This document shows positions 45,328 through 53,863 of a DNA stretch of 59,739 bases, in pieces. The translations under genes and the position numbers were made by a program. The notes under the pieces were generated by a model, which was not told the origin of the DNA, ran no database searches, and worked only from the letters and a program-made list of their open reading frames with translations. How positions within the stretch are numbered: position 1 is the stretch's first letter; each line of letters begins with the position of its first letter. The stretch comes from Deltaproteobacteria bacterium (GTDB lineage Bacteria; Desulfobacterota; Binatia; JACPRU01): the NCBI GenBank assembly GCA_016189835.1, contig JACPRU010000009.1, forward strand, positions 1 to 59,739, written 5' to 3'.

Positions 45328-45879
45328 ATGCCGAGAATCCCGGGAGCCGATCGAGATCGTGTCGACCCGTCGATCGAGAAGGCCTTCGCGGCTCAGGAGA
45401 AGACGTGGGGGAGCGTGCTCGCTCCCTACCCCTTGTACGCGCGCCGCCCGACGATCTTTCGCGCCGTGCAGGGCATGTGGGCCGGCCTCGCGCAATCCGG
45501 GCTCATCGACCGCGGGCTCGTGGCGCTGATCAACCGCCGCGTGGCTTCGCTCAACGGCTGCGTCTTTTGACAGGACATCAACGCTGCCGTCGGCAGCGCG
45601 CTCGGCGTCAGCGACGAGCGGATCCTGGCTCTCCCGGACTACGCGACGAGCCCCCACTTCACCGAGGCCGAGCGCGTCGCGCTCGAGTACGCCGACTCGA
45701 TGACGATCACCGGCCGCGAGGTACCCGACGAGCTGTTCGAGCGGGTGCGCCGTTTCTACGAGGAGGATGCGGTCGTCGAGCTGACCGCGACGATCGCCTG
45801 GGAGAACGCGTCGAGCAAATTCAACCGAGCGCTGCGTGTTCCCTCGCAGAGCTTTTGGAAGCGCGACCGACCGCGCTAG
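45328..45879 (+). CDS. AhpD-like (carboxymuconolactone decarboxylase family) selenoprotein, CxxU
   Basis: 183 residues if TGA 45568-45570 is selenocysteine (U81). The frame before it reads DPSIEKAFAAQEKTWGSVLA, YARRPTIFRAVQGMW, RVASLNGCVF, then U, then QDINAAVGSALGVSDERILAL and ERVALEYADSMTITGREVPD, with no other stop until TAG 45877-45879. Relatives carry C-x2-C in this place (NGCxFC), so the resolving/reactive Cys is Sec: C78-V-F-U81. AhpD-type proteins are thiol-based hydroperoxide reductases or reductants. ATG at 45328 fits the family start MPRIP; a TTG at 45298 would extend it. Normal calling yields an 81-residue stub. Confidence 0.82.
45571..45600 (+). promoter_or_regulatory. Probable bacterial SECIS hairpin for U81
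   Basis: A perfect 7-bp stem, CGCTGCC (45582-45588) with GGCAGCG (45592-45598), encloses the loop GTC. It starts 11 bases after the TGA; the loop G is base 19 after it. The same spacing and GT loop recur at the other two selenocysteine sites. Confidence 0.7.
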
Positions 45880-45919
45880 CGCGCCCGAAGGGCCCGTTCG
45901 CGAATCGCCGGCGCCGCCC

Positions 45920-46774
45920 TCAGGGCGTGTGGTACTTCAACCGATGCCGCTCCAGCAACTCGCGCAGCGGATGAAAGAGCCACGAGCGCGTCTTCGCTTC
46001 GGCCTCGAACAGCGCTCGCTGCTTCTCCTGCTCCGCGCGCAGCTGGGCGAGCAGCCGCTCGATCCCGGCGGCTCCGTCGTCGAACGCGCGCCGCAGCCGC
46101 GCCGTACCCTCGGTGACGGCCTCGGCCGGCGGCTCACGCCGGCGGCCGTGGAGGTTCTGGTAGCGCAGCTCGAGTTGCGCGCCCGCTTGACCGTACTTCT
46201 CCTTGGCGATCTTCAGCGCCGAATTCTCCAGCGCGAGCGCGTTCCACCGCTTCGCGAGCAGCGCCCGGTCGAAGCGGATCTTGAGCGCCCAGGCCAGGGC
46301 TGCGAGCAGCAGCAGCGCGAGCAGCAGCGTCCACCTCTGCCACCGCACCGCGCCGGCGAGAGCGCGGTCGAGCGCTTCCCTCTCGGCGCCGACCTGCCGC
46401 AGCTCCGCCTGCAACCGCACGGCCGCCTGCTGGCGCTCGGCGGACTCGCCCTCGGCGCGTCGTTTCGCCTCGAGCAGGCCATCCCGCTCGGTGCGCAGCA
46501 CCTCGACTTCCTGGGCGAAAGCATTCGGGATCCGCAGCGTCTGGCCGAGCTGCATGCGGCTGGGATCCTCGATGTGATTGATCTCGACGAGCTGCCGGAT
46601 CGGCACGTGGAAGATCCGCGAGACGTCGCTCAGCGACTCGCCGGCGCGCAGCGGATAGCTGAAGAACTGCCTCGGCGCCTCGGCCGGGGCGAGCTCCGCA
46701 TCGGCGCCGGCCGCGCCCGCGGCCAGCGGAGCGAGCACGAACATCGTAGCCAGGGCAAAGCGCAGAGACCTCAT
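45920..46774 (-). CDS. LysM-domain envelope protein with coiled coil
   Basis: 284 residues, ATG behind GGAGGGGCC. Signal peptide (SLRFALATMFVLAPLAAGAA), then a LysM domain at about 39-85 (YPLRAGESLSDVSRIFHVPI, RQLVEINHIEDPSRMQLGQT). A long coiled coil follows, with a membrane helix RWTLLLALLLLAALAWAL (about 144-161), and a C-terminal Arg/Glu helix. LysM binds peptidoglycan; the segment order suggests a protein spanning periplasm and membrane. Convergent with the selenoprotein gene. Confidence 0.8.
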   Translation of the reverse strand: MRSLRFALATMFVLAPLAAGAAGADAELAPAEAPRQFFSYPLRAGESLSDVSRIFHVPIRQLVEINHIEDPSRMQLGQTLRIPNAFAQEVEVLRTERDGLLEAKRRAEGESAERQQAAVRLQAELRQVGAEREALDRALAGAVRWQRWTLLLALLLLAALAWALKIRFDRALLAKRWNALALENSALKIAKEKYGQAGAQLELRYQNLHGRRREPPAEAVTEGTARLRRAFDDGAAGIERLLAQLRAEQEKQRALFEAEAKTRSWLFHPLRELLERHRLKYHTP

Positions 46775-46839
46775 CGGCCCCTCCTTGCTCCGCTCCTGAT
46801 CGGGCCCGTGGACATCGAACCGCCTCATCAAGTGTAGCT

Positions 46840-46855
46840 CGTGGCGCGCGCCACG
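46840..46855. terminator. 16-bp perfect palindrome between genes, possible terminator
   Basis: CGTGGCGCGCGCCACG lies 66 bases upstream of the LysM gene start and 112 bases beyond the end of the M24 peptidase gene. Its stem could stop transcripts from the peptidase gene, although no T-run follows. Confidence 0.35.
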
Positions 46856-46966
46856 CAACCGCCTGGGAGGCGCGGCGTTTACGCACCGCAGCAATCCGAA
46901 CGGGCCCGCGAACCACCCGCCGCCGCGAAGACTCCCGTCGAGCAGGCCGGGGCGCCGGGCGGCGGA

Positions 46967-48163
46967 TCAGGCGAGCAGCCGTACCAGCTCGCGCTGCGGC
47001 GGAGTGTAGACCTGCGGGCCGCCGTCGGTGAGCACCACGTTGATCTCCGAGCGCACGCCGTAGTCGCGCCGGTATATCCCGGGCTCGATCGAGAAGCACA
47101 GCCCCGGCACCAGCGGGCGCACGTCGTGCGTCTCCAGATCGTCGAGGTTGGCGCCGTCGCCGTGGTCGGCGTGCGCGCCGATGTTGTGGCCGGTGCGGTG
47201 GACGAACCCATCGCCGTAGCCGCGCTCGGTGATGAAGTCGCGAACCGCGCGATCGACCATCCAGCCCTCGAGCCGCTCGCCGGCGGCGTGCTTGCGCCGC
47301 ACGGTCTCGAGACCGAGGTCGCGAGCGCGCACCACGACGTCGAACGCCTCGGCGATGCGCTCGGGCACGCTGCCGGCGGCGTACGCCATCCAGGTGATGT
47401 CCGCGAACACCGCTCGAGGGTCGTTCTCCTTGGCCCACAGATCGATCAGCACGAGCGAGCGCTCCGCGCAGGCGCGAGCCACCTCGGCGCGCGGCACGTA
47501 GTGCGGATCGGCGGCGTGCTCGTCGACGGCGACGATCGGCGGATGGTCGGTGACCAGACCGCGGCGGTGAAGCCGCTCGACGATGTGCGCCTGCACCTCG
47601 GTCTCGAGCGCCGGCCGCCCCGCCCGGATGCGCTCGACGATGAAGCGGAACGCCTCGTCCTTCGCTCGGTCGATGGCCAACGCGGCACGGCGGTGGGTCT
47701 CGACCTGCGCCGGCGTCAGTCGGCAGAGAAAGTGCTGCACCAGCTCCGCCGACGAGACGACCTCCACGCCGAACGAGCGGACCAGCTCGACGGTCCCGGC
47801 ATCGACGCGCGACAGGTACGGGATCGCGCCGAGCGGGCAGTACTCCATGGCGACTCGCCGCCGCCCGCCGAGCAGCTCGCGCAACCGCTCGTGGAGCTCA
47901 CGGTAGCCTCCATAGGTGACGACGCGCCCGGCCCTCGGCGGCAGGCTTCCGGCTTCGATGCGGTGGACGAGCAGCACCGCTTCGCCGGCTCGAGGCACCA
48001 GGTAGGCCCACCGGCGAGTCAGCAAGTGCCCGCTCAGATCGAGCGCGGCCACCGCCGTCGGATTCTGTCCGCGGAAGTCCCACAGCAGCCATCCGTCGAG
48101 GCCACCCGCGGCGAGCGCCGCCTGGATCTCGCCGATCGGCAGGCCGGGGCGGACGACGCTCAT
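46967..48163 (-). CDS. M24-family metallopeptidase (Xaa-Pro aminopeptidase type)
   Basis: 398 residues. N-terminal creatinase-like domain (GWLLWDFRGQNPTAVAAL), C-terminal pita-bread domain with SLVLIDLWAKENDPRAVFAD (first metal Asp), YGDGFVHRTGHNIGAHADHG (about 316-335, metal His) and VPGLCFSIEPGIY (Glu). It cleaves Xaa-Pro dipeptides or acts as a related hydrolase. Divergent from the selenoprotein gene at 48234. Confidence 0.88.
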   Translation of the reverse strand: MSVVRPGLPIGEIQAALAAGGLDGWLLWDFRGQNPTAVAALDLSGHLLTRRWAYLVPRAGEAVLLVHRIEAGSLPPRAGRVVTYGGYRELHERLRELLGGRRRVAMEYCPLGAIPYLSRVDAGTVELVRSFGVEVVSSAELVQHFLCRLTPAQVETHRRAALAIDRAKDEAFRFIVERIRAGRPALETEVQAHIVERLHRRGLVTDHPPIVAVDEHAADPHYVPRAEVARACAERSLVLIDLWAKENDPRAVFADITWMAYAAGSVPERIAEAFDVVVRARDLGLETVRRKHAAGERLEGWMVDRAVRDFITERGYGDGFVHRTGHNIGAHADHGDGANLDDLETHDVRPLVPGLCFSIEPGIYRRDYGVRSEINVVLTDGGPQVYTPPQRELVRLLA

Positions 48164-48233
48164 CGCTTCACGACTCGGTCGGCTTCGATCGACGCCATTG
48201 CATCGCGCCCGAAAAAGCTCGAAGTTCGCACTG

Positions 48234-49127
48234 GTGAGCGCGCCGGTAGACTACATCACACGGATCCGCGAAAACTACGCCCGGCTGGGTTACCCGACCT
48301 ACGCTTGGGTCGACAACCGCGAGCCGCCTCGCCCCCCGGCCTGGCGGCCGCTGCCAAAGCCGCTGTCCCGGTGCCGGCTCGGTCTGGTGGCGTCGGGGGG
48401 GATCTACGTCAGCGGCCAGGTCGCCTTCCACTGGAAGGACGACGCGTCGCTTCGCGCCGTGCCGACCAGCGTGCGCACGGAGGACCTGCGCGCGACGCAC
48501 TTCGCCTACGACCTGACCGACGCGCGCCGCGACCCGAACGTCGTGTTCCCGATCGACACTCTGCGGCGGCTCGTCGCGGAGGGAGTCGTCGGCGAGCTCG
48601 CCAGCCACGCCTACACGTTCATGGGCGGGATCTATTCGGCGCGGCGGGTGAACGAGGAGCTGGCCCCGCGGATCGTCGAGCGCCTGCGCGCCGAGCAGGT
48701 GGATGCCTCCTTGCTCGTCCCGGTTTGACCCGTCTGCCATCAGTCCGTGGGACTGATCGCCCGGCAGCTCGAAGCGGCGGGAATCTCCACGCTCGGCATG
48801 ACCAGCGCGCTCGACATCACCCGCAAGGTGAATCCGCCGCGCGCGGCGTTCCTCGACTACCCGCTCGGTCATACGACGGGGAAGCCGGGGGAGCCGGAGC
48901 TGCAGCGCGCGATCCTGGTCGAGGCGCTGCGGGCCTTCGGCGAGCTCGGCGAGCCCGGATCGGTGAAGATGCTGCCGTTTCGCTGGTCGGCGGACGAGGC
49001 GTGGAAGCGCCAGGCCTTCGCCGGCGGCGACGATCGCAAGCCTCGCCTCGACACCCCGCAGTACCAGAGCGACGAGGATCGTCGGCGCGCCGAGGAAGCG
49101 ATGGCTTGCCGGGTCTGCGAGCCCTGA
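48234..49127 (+). CDS. GrdB/glycine-betaine-sarcosine reductase selenoprotein B family protein, UxxC
   Basis: 297 residues if TGA 48726-48728 is selenocysteine (U165). Before it: PVDYITRIRENYARLGYPTY, LGLVASGGIYVSGQVAF, HFAYDLTDARRDPNVVFP, SHAYTFMGGIYSARRVNEEL and SLLVPV; then U-P-V-C-HQSVGLIARQLEAAGISTLG and PPRAAFLDYPLGHTTGKPGE to TGA 49125-49127. Known relatives have the same VPVUPVCHQ site, so this is a short (about 300-residue) member of the selenoprotein B family rather than a full GrdB. Its likely substrate class is a C-N or thiol-linked reduction, but it lacks Grd partners here. GTG 48234 fits the family start; TTG 48198 is also open. Confidence 0.85.
48729..48760 (+). promoter_or_regulatory. 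Probable bacterial SECIS hairpin for U165
   Basis: A perfect 8-bp stem, ATCAGTCC (48739-48746) with GGACTGAT (48750-48757), encloses loop GTG (48747-48749). It starts 10 bases after the TGA, and the loop G is base 19 after it. It is the clearest of the three hairpins. Confidence 0.75.
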
Positions 49128-49139
49128 TCGGCGATCCGG

Positions 49140-50102
49140 CTAATCGGAGAGGCGGCTCGAGGGCTCTTGGTTGCCGGCCAGCTGACCCGCGGCGGGCATC
49201 GGGTCTTCGACGAGCGAGCCGCCTCGGTACTGGGTCTTCATCCACACCTGCCCGTCGCGGTCCCAGGCGATGACCTGACCCTCGAGCAGCCCGTCGCGGT
49301 ACGAGCCTTCTTCTTCCTTCTGCCCGTTGTCGTGCCAGATCGTGTACGTGCCTTCGGGCTTGCCGTCGTGGAACAGCGCCTGCTCGGACGGCTGGCCGTT
49401 TTCATGCCATGCCCGGTACCAATCGTGCGGCTTGTCGTCGCGGAACAGGATCTCCGAGCGCTTCTGGCCGTTGCCGTGCCAGGTCGTCCATAGCCCCTGG
49501 CGCGCCCCGTTGCGGTATTCGCCCCGTTCCTGCTTCTGGCCGTTGTCGTGCCAGAGCGTGTACAGGCGGTCGAGGACGCCGTGGGAGTAGTAGCCCTCGA
49601 ATTCCTTCTGGCCGTTCTCCCACCAGCGGATCCACACGCCCTGCTTGAGCCCGTCCTCGAAGCCGCCCTCCTCCCACTTCTGGCCGTTGTCGTGCCAGGC
49701 GAGGAAGCGCAGCGGCTTGCCGTTCTCGTATTCGACGATCGTGTCGACCCGGCCGCTGGGATACGAGCGCGTCCACGTGCCATCGCGCCGGCCGTGCCGG
49801 TAGCGCCCGGCCTCACGCTTGGTGCCGGACTCGTAGACCTCGACGTACGGTCCGTGGCGAACCGCCTCGCCGCGCTCGTCGCGCTCCTGGCACCACTTCT
49901 CGGTGAGCTTCTTGAGGCCGGGCGTGCCCGTCTCGCTGGAGACGACGTGCTCGGCGCCGTACGGACAGGGGGTCGTGACGAAGGCAACTAGGTCGTGAGC
50001 GACCCGCGCGACCTTGCACCCGCCGAGGCCCCCGGCCGCCGCCAAGCCGGCGAGCAACGCCGTCGCTCGCTGCCGTTCCCGGAACCGTTCGGAGAGAATC
50101 AT
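49140..50102 (-). CDS. YwqK-type MORN-variant repeat lipoprotein-like protein
   Basis: 320 residues. The N-terminal ~30 residues include a hydrophobic run with GLGGC (Cys about 28), possibly a lipoprotein signal. From about 90 there are about eight to nine tandem units of the form W-x-NGQK-x-EG-x-Y...G, for example WHDNGQKWEEGGFEDG and WHDNGQKQERGEYRNG, which is the MORN_2/YwqK repeat. Such proteins are often labelled 'YwqK antitoxin' because of a Bacillus pair, but here no toxin gene adjoins. Probably an envelope protein; function unknown. Confidence 0.8.
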   Translation of the reverse strand: MILSERFRERQRATALLAGLAAAGGLGGCKVARVAHDLVAFVTTPCPYGAEHVVSSETGTPGLKKLTEKWCQERDERGEAVRHGPYVEVYESGTKREAGRYRHGRRDGTWTRSYPSGRVDTIVEYENGKPLRFLAWHDNGQKWEEGGFEDGLKQGVWIRWWENGQKEFEGYYSHGVLDRLYTLWHDNGQKQERGEYRNGARQGLWTTWHGNGQKRSEILFRDDKPHDWYRAWHENGQPSEQALFHDGKPEGTYTIWHDNGQKEEEGSYRDGLLEGQVIAWDRDGQVWMKTQYRGGSLVEDPMPAAGQLAGNQEPSSRLSD

Positions 50103-50219
50103 GCCCGTCTGCGCCTGGAATACGCCGGATTAGACCACGTTTGCACGCGACTGTGAACCGCGCTCCAAGCCGTCCCTCCCGCCGCGCGACCGGCGCAGCC
50201 GCGCGCCGCGCCCCCGGCG

Positions 50220-51971
50220 TCAGAGCTGCGTCGAGCCGAGCAAGTTGCCGCCGAGGCGCGGATGGCCGATGTGCTTGTCGCCGATCACGTTGACGAGCGA
50301 GGCCTTGCCCGAGCCGAGCGCGCGCTCGAGCGCCGCGCGAACCTCCCCCGGTCGTTCGACGTGCTCGGTGTGGCAGCCTAGCACCGAGAACATCCGGTCG
50401 TAGCGGATGTTCTCGAGCATGTTGAAGGGGTCGGTGCGGCCCTTGAGCAGCGGCATCTCCTCGAAGGCGGGGCCCCAGGAGCTGTTGTTCCAGAGCAGCG
50501 TATGGATCGGCAGGCCGTAGCGCACCGCGGTCTCGATGTCGAAGCCGCCGATGCCGAGGCCGCCGTCCCCGGTCACCAGCACCACCTGCTTGCCCGGCCG
50601 CGCGAGCTGAGCGCCGATCGCCATGCCGACGCCGTGACCGACGGGAGCGAGCGGCCCAGCGTCCACCACCTGCCCCGGGAAGCGCGCGCGGAACCACTGC
50701 GTCATCCAGCCCGACAGCGTGAAGCTGTCGATCACCACGGTGGCATCGCGATCCATCACCCCGCAAAGCTCGCGGCAGACTCGATCGGGGTGGATCGGCA
50801 CCTGCTCGCGGGTCTTCCTCTCCGCCTCGTCGATCGCGCGCTCGTAGTTCGCGCGCACCTCGGCGACCTCCTGCCGCCAGGCGGACTCGGCGTGTCTCGC
50901 CCAGGAGAGCCCGAGCCGCTGCGAGGCATCGATCAGCTGGCGCAAGACCAGCTTCGCGTCGCCGACCACGGCGACCTCGGCGGGCACGTGGAGGCCGATG
51001 CGGCTCGGCGTGGCATCCACCTGGATGTAGCGGGCGTTGCCGCTCCAGGTCGGCGGCTCGCCGAACTTCTCGCCGCTCCAGAAGCGGAAGCCGATCGCCA
51101 GCACGACGTCCGCCCGGCCGGTGAACGGCTTCTTCCAAACGCCCCGAACGGCGAGCGGATGATCCTCCGGCACCGCCCCCTGGCCGGTGCGGCGCGCGTA
51201 GGCCGGAACGCCGGTCAGCTCGACGAACTCCCGCAGCTCGTCGGCGGCTCCCGACCAGAAGACGCCGTCGCCGGCGGCGAGCAGCGGCCGCTGCGCCGAC
51301 TGCAGCAGCTCGAGCATGCGCTCGATCTTGGCGGGGTCGCCCGCGGCGCGAAGCTCGCCGGGCGGATAAACCTTCGCTCCACGGCGCTGCTCGGCGGCGT
51401 CGCGGCTCTCGTACAGGATGTTGGTCGGGATCTCGAGCAGCGCGGGACCCTGCGGCGGCGTCGTCGCCTCGCGGAAGGCCTGGCGCAGGTCGACCTCGAT
51501 CGTCGACCAATCCAGCACGCGCTTGGTGAACTTCGAGAACGTGCGGCAAACCTCGGAGCCGTAGGCTTCCTGGAACGAGCCGATCTGATCCTCGGTGGTC
51601 GGATGCTGGCCGGCGATGCACACCACCGCGCTGCCGGCGAGACCCGCCGCGCAGAGACCCGTCACCGCGTTGGTGAGCCCGCAGCCGGCGGTCACGCTGC
51701 ACACGCCGGGCCGGCCGCTGGTGCGGGCATAGGCGTCGGCGGCGTAGGCGCAGGCCTGCTCGTGCCGCATGTGGATGAGCTTCACGCCGTGCGCGCGCAG
51801 CGCCGCGAGGATGGGGAACGTGTGGCCGCCGTTGACGGCGAACAGGTACTGCACGTTCTGCGACTCGAGCACGCGCGCGACGAGCTCGCCGCCGTCGACG
51901 GGGCCCGCGCTCTGCGGCTCGGCCGCCGCCGGGTCGTACAACGATTGATTCGCCTTTTTACCCCTCGGCAT
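50220..51971 (-). CDS. Thiamine-diphosphate enzyme of the acetolactate synthase / oxalyl-CoA decarboxylase superfamily
   Basis: 583 residues. N-domain (TPP_N) with GGELVARVLESQNVQYLFAV, NGGHTFPILAALR, HEQACAYAADAYAR (catalytic Glu of HE, about 75), then central domain with VVLAIGFRFWSGEKF, and C-domain VTGDGGLGIGGFDIETAVRY (GDG motif, metal-binding) plus WNNSSWGPAFEEM. It could act as a 2-hydroxyacyl-CoA lyase, oxalyl-CoA decarboxylase or acetolactate synthase-like enzyme; sequence does not settle it. Divergent from the enoyl-CoA hydratase gene 61 bases away, consistent with an acyl-CoA route. Confidence 0.87.
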   Translation of the reverse strand: MPRGKKANQSLYDPAAAEPQSAGPVDGGELVARVLESQNVQYLFAVNGGHTFPILAALRAHGVKLIHMRHEQACAYAADAYARTSGRPGVCSVTAGCGLTNAVTGLCAAGLAGSAVVCIAGQHPTTEDQIGSFQEAYGSEVCRTFSKFTKRVLDWSTIEVDLRQAFREATTPPQGPALLEIPTNILYESRDAAEQRRGAKVYPPGELRAAGDPAKIERMLELLQSAQRPLLAAGDGVFWSGAADELREFVELTGVPAYARRTGQGAVPEDHPLAVRGVWKKPFTGRADVVLAIGFRFWSGEKFGEPPTWSGNARYIQVDATPSRIGLHVPAEVAVVGDAKLVLRQLIDASQRLGLSWARHAESAWRQEVAEVRANYERAIDEAERKTREQVPIHPDRVCRELCGVMDRDATVVIDSFTLSGWMTQWFRARFPGQVVDAGPLAPVGHGVGMAIGAQLARPGKQVVLVTGDGGLGIGGFDIETAVRYGLPIHTLLWNNSSWGPAFEEMPLLKGRTDPFNMLENIRYDRMFSVLGCHTEHVERPGEVRAALERALGSGKASLVNVIGDKHIGHPRLGGNLLGSTQL

Positions 51972-51997
51972 GATGGACTCCTGCGGGCCGCGCAGCT

Positions 51998-52013
51998 AAC
52001 CGTACGGCCGGTT
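51998..52013. promoter_or_regulatory. Inverted repeat AACCG-N6-CGGTT in divergent promoter region
   Basis: AACCGTACGGCCGGTT lies between the divergent ThDP-enzyme (start 51971) and hydratase (start 52033) genes. CCGTACGG at its left is itself a palindrome. It is a plausible TetR-type operator regulating both genes. Confidence 0.4.
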
Positions 52014-52032
52014 GCTCACGGGGGGAACGCTC

Positions 52033-52830
52033 ATGACCTACGACGAATATCAACACTTGAAGTTCGATTTGAAGCCGAACGGGGTGCTGCTCATCACCTT
52101 GAACCGGCCCGACGTGCTGAATGCCACCAACGCCCGCCTGCACTGGGAGCTCACGCAGATCTGGAAGACCGTCGACGCCGACCCCAAGGCGAAGGTCGTG
52201 CTGGTGACCGGCGCCGGCAAGGCGTTCTCGGCGGGCGGCGACCTCGGCATGATCGAGAACATGGCCGGGAATCCCGTGGCCGTGGCGCAGGCGATGCGCG
52301 AGGCGGCCGACATCGTCTACAACATGATCAACCTCGACAAGCCGATCGTCTCGGCGATCAACGGCGTCGCCGTCGGCGCCGGTCTGGCGGTGGCGCTGAT
52401 GGCCGACATCAGCATCATGTCGGAGACCGCACGCATCACCGACGGGCACATCCGGCTCGGCGTCGGCGCTGGCGACCACGCGGCGATCATCTGGCCGCTG
52501 TTGTGCGGCATGGCGAAGGCCAAGTACTACTTGCTGACCGCCGAGTTCATCGACGGCAAGGAGGCCGAGCGCATCGGCCTGGTGAGCCTCTGCGCGCCCC
52601 TGGACAAGCTCATGGACAAGGCGTGGGAGGTGGCGAACAAGCTCGCCGCAGGCCCGCAGCTGGCGCAGAACTGGACCAAGCGGGCGCTCAACAACTGGCT
52701 GCGCATCGCCGGACCGATCTTCGACACCTCGCTCGCCTACGAGATGCTCAACTTCCTCGGGCCCGACGTGCGCGAGGGAGTCGCCGGCATCAAGGAGAAG
52801 CGCCCCCCGAAGTTTCCTTCTGCGGGTTGA
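52033..52830 (+). CDS. Enoyl-CoA hydratase/isomerase family protein
   Basis: 265 residues, ATG behind GGGGGGAACGCTC. Crotonase fold: [34 protein letters not shown] (oxyanion hole, about 56-72), [21 protein letters not shown] and [20 protein letters not shown]. The DHAAIIWP stretch recalls the enoyl-CoA hydratases often found with terpene or steroid genes. Substrate unknown. Divergent from the ThDP enzyme gene. Confidence 0.87.
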   Translation: MTYDEYQHLKFDLKPNGVLLITLNRPDVLNATNARLHWELTQIWKTVDADPKAKVVLVTGAGKAFSAGGDLGMIENMAGNPVAVAQAMREAADIVYNMINLDKPIVSAINGVAVGAGLAVALMADISIMSETARITDGHIRLGVGAGDHAAIIWPLLCGMAKAKYYLLTAEFIDGKEAERIGLVSLCAPLDKLMDKAWEVANKLAAGPQLAQNWTKRALNNWLRIAGPIFDTSLAYEMLNFLGPDVREGVAGIKEKRPPKFPSAG

Positions 52831-53130
52831 TTGCGGCCTCGGCGGTTGCGGCCGATGAACGACGCGACCTACTATCGAGAGCACTGCCCGGCTGGCTGGC
52901 CCTGCGTACCGGGACGGCAGCGCCCCGTGTGCTCGTCTCTACAGCAGTAGGCTGCAAACCAAACGCGCTGGTGCAAACTCTAAGATGCGCCAGGAAAACA
53001 TCCCCGGTTTCACAAGTAGTTGATGGTAAAGGATTTGTCGTTCATTGTGTAGCGTTTCGGGACTGGCATCAGGGATGCTTCTCGGTAGCAACCAACGTCT
53101 GCGCAGACATAACAACATCGTGTGAGGCCC
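52831..53130 (+). promoter_or_regulatory. Intergenic region with sigma-54-like promoter
   Basis: 300 bases, clearly more A/T-rich than the flanks (especially 52930-53110). TGGCATCAGGGATGCTT has GG at 53065-53066 and GC at 53077-53078 with ten bases between, the -24/-12 spacing of sigma-54 promoters. AAGGATTTGTCG (53029-53040) upstream also occurs, inverted, before the pilus ATPase gene at 58415-58426. I see no coding region. Confidence 0.45.
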
Positions 53131-53586
53131 ATGCCAGCGACCGCCGAAAAGATCCTCCCGGAAGACAGCGTCAGCAGCCTGTTCGGTCCCGAGATCATGC
53201 TGCCCGAGCAGTACACGGACCGTGCGACCGTGAAGCCCTCCGATCGCGGCGAGAAGCGACTGATGCTGGCCGTGCTCGAAGAAGCCGTAGCCACCTATCA
53301 GAGGCACGTCGGCGCGAAGAGCCGGCACGGGCAGCGGGTCTTTCAGGAGGCCGAGCAGTGGGTCCGATCGGCGGATGGCTCGTGGCCCTTCGCCTTCGAG
53401 AACATCTGCCACGCGCTCGAGATCGATCCCGACTTCCTGCGTCGCGGTCTGGAGCGGTGGAAGGCCGCCCAGCTGCAGGCGGCCGCGGGCAACGGCGCGC
53501 GGGTCTACCGCTTCCCGTTCCGCCGGGTGAACGGCAGACGTTCCTCGATCTCCTTGCGCCATCACGGTTTGCGCGCGGCCGGTTGA
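53131..53586 (+). CDS. Conserved protein of unknown function
   Basis: 151 residues. The core block is LMLAVLEEAVATYQRHVG, QRVFQEAEQWVRSADGSWPF, and AFENICHALEIDPDFLRRGL with RWK. The WPFAFENICHALEID...L motif occurs in many proteins from high-GC metagenomes; I know no function. The helices look like a small DNA-binding or adaptor domain. Start ATG 53131 or GTG 53122. The sigma-54-like promoter upstream suggests regulated expression. Confidence 0.65.
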   Translation: MPATAEKILPEDSVSSLFGPEIMLPEQYTDRATVKPSDRGEKRLMLAVLEEAVATYQRHVGAKSRHGQRVFQEAEQWVRSADGSWPFAFENICHALEIDPDFLRRGLERWKAAQLQAAAGNGARVYRFPFRRVNGRRSSISLRHHGLRAAG

Positions 53587-53667
53587 TCGTCCGCGAGTGA
53601 CGCGAAGCGGGCGGTCGCACTCCGCGCGACGATCCTGTAGGGTGGCGCCCCGCGAGGAGGGCGAGCC

Positions 53668-53841
53668 TTGGGAGCAGTGACGCGCAACAGGGAGATTCGA
53701 CAGCGGCGCACCCGGCGGCGCAAGCGACGGCGAGAGCGATTGCGGGAGCTGCGGCGAGCGCTGCAAAAAGGGCGCACGCATCCCGATCGGGTGCGCATCG
53801 CGCGGGATCTGCGGGCGAAGTGGAAGGGCGCCGCGGCGTGA
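53668..53841 (+). CDS. DUF6800-like small basic protein
   Basis: 57 residues, TTG start behind GGAGG (7-base spacing), alternative GTG 53677. The sequence is extremely basic: TRNREIRQRRTRRRKRRRER then LRELRRALQKGRTHPDRVRI and ARDLRAKWKG. This matches the DUF6800 pattern of small Arg-rich proteins. It could bind nucleic acid. Too short for usual ORF cutoffs; the coding bias and ribosome site support it. Confidence 0.6.
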   Translation: MGAVTRNREIRQRRTRRRKRRRERLRELRRALQKGRTHPDRVRIARDLRAKWKGAAA

Positions 53842-53863
53842 TTCCCGCGAAGGCGGCCGGCGC

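Noticed and set aside
49140..50102. YwqK as an antitoxin of a toxin-antitoxin pair
   Set aside because: The label comes from one Bacillus locus. No toxin gene is adjacent here; the repeats only show MORN-variant units.
50502..53600. A 1032-codon open frame on the plus strand
   Set aside because: It runs antisense through the ThDP enzyme and out of frame through the hydratase. High GC keeps shadow frames free of stops; no family motif appears except where real genes cross it.
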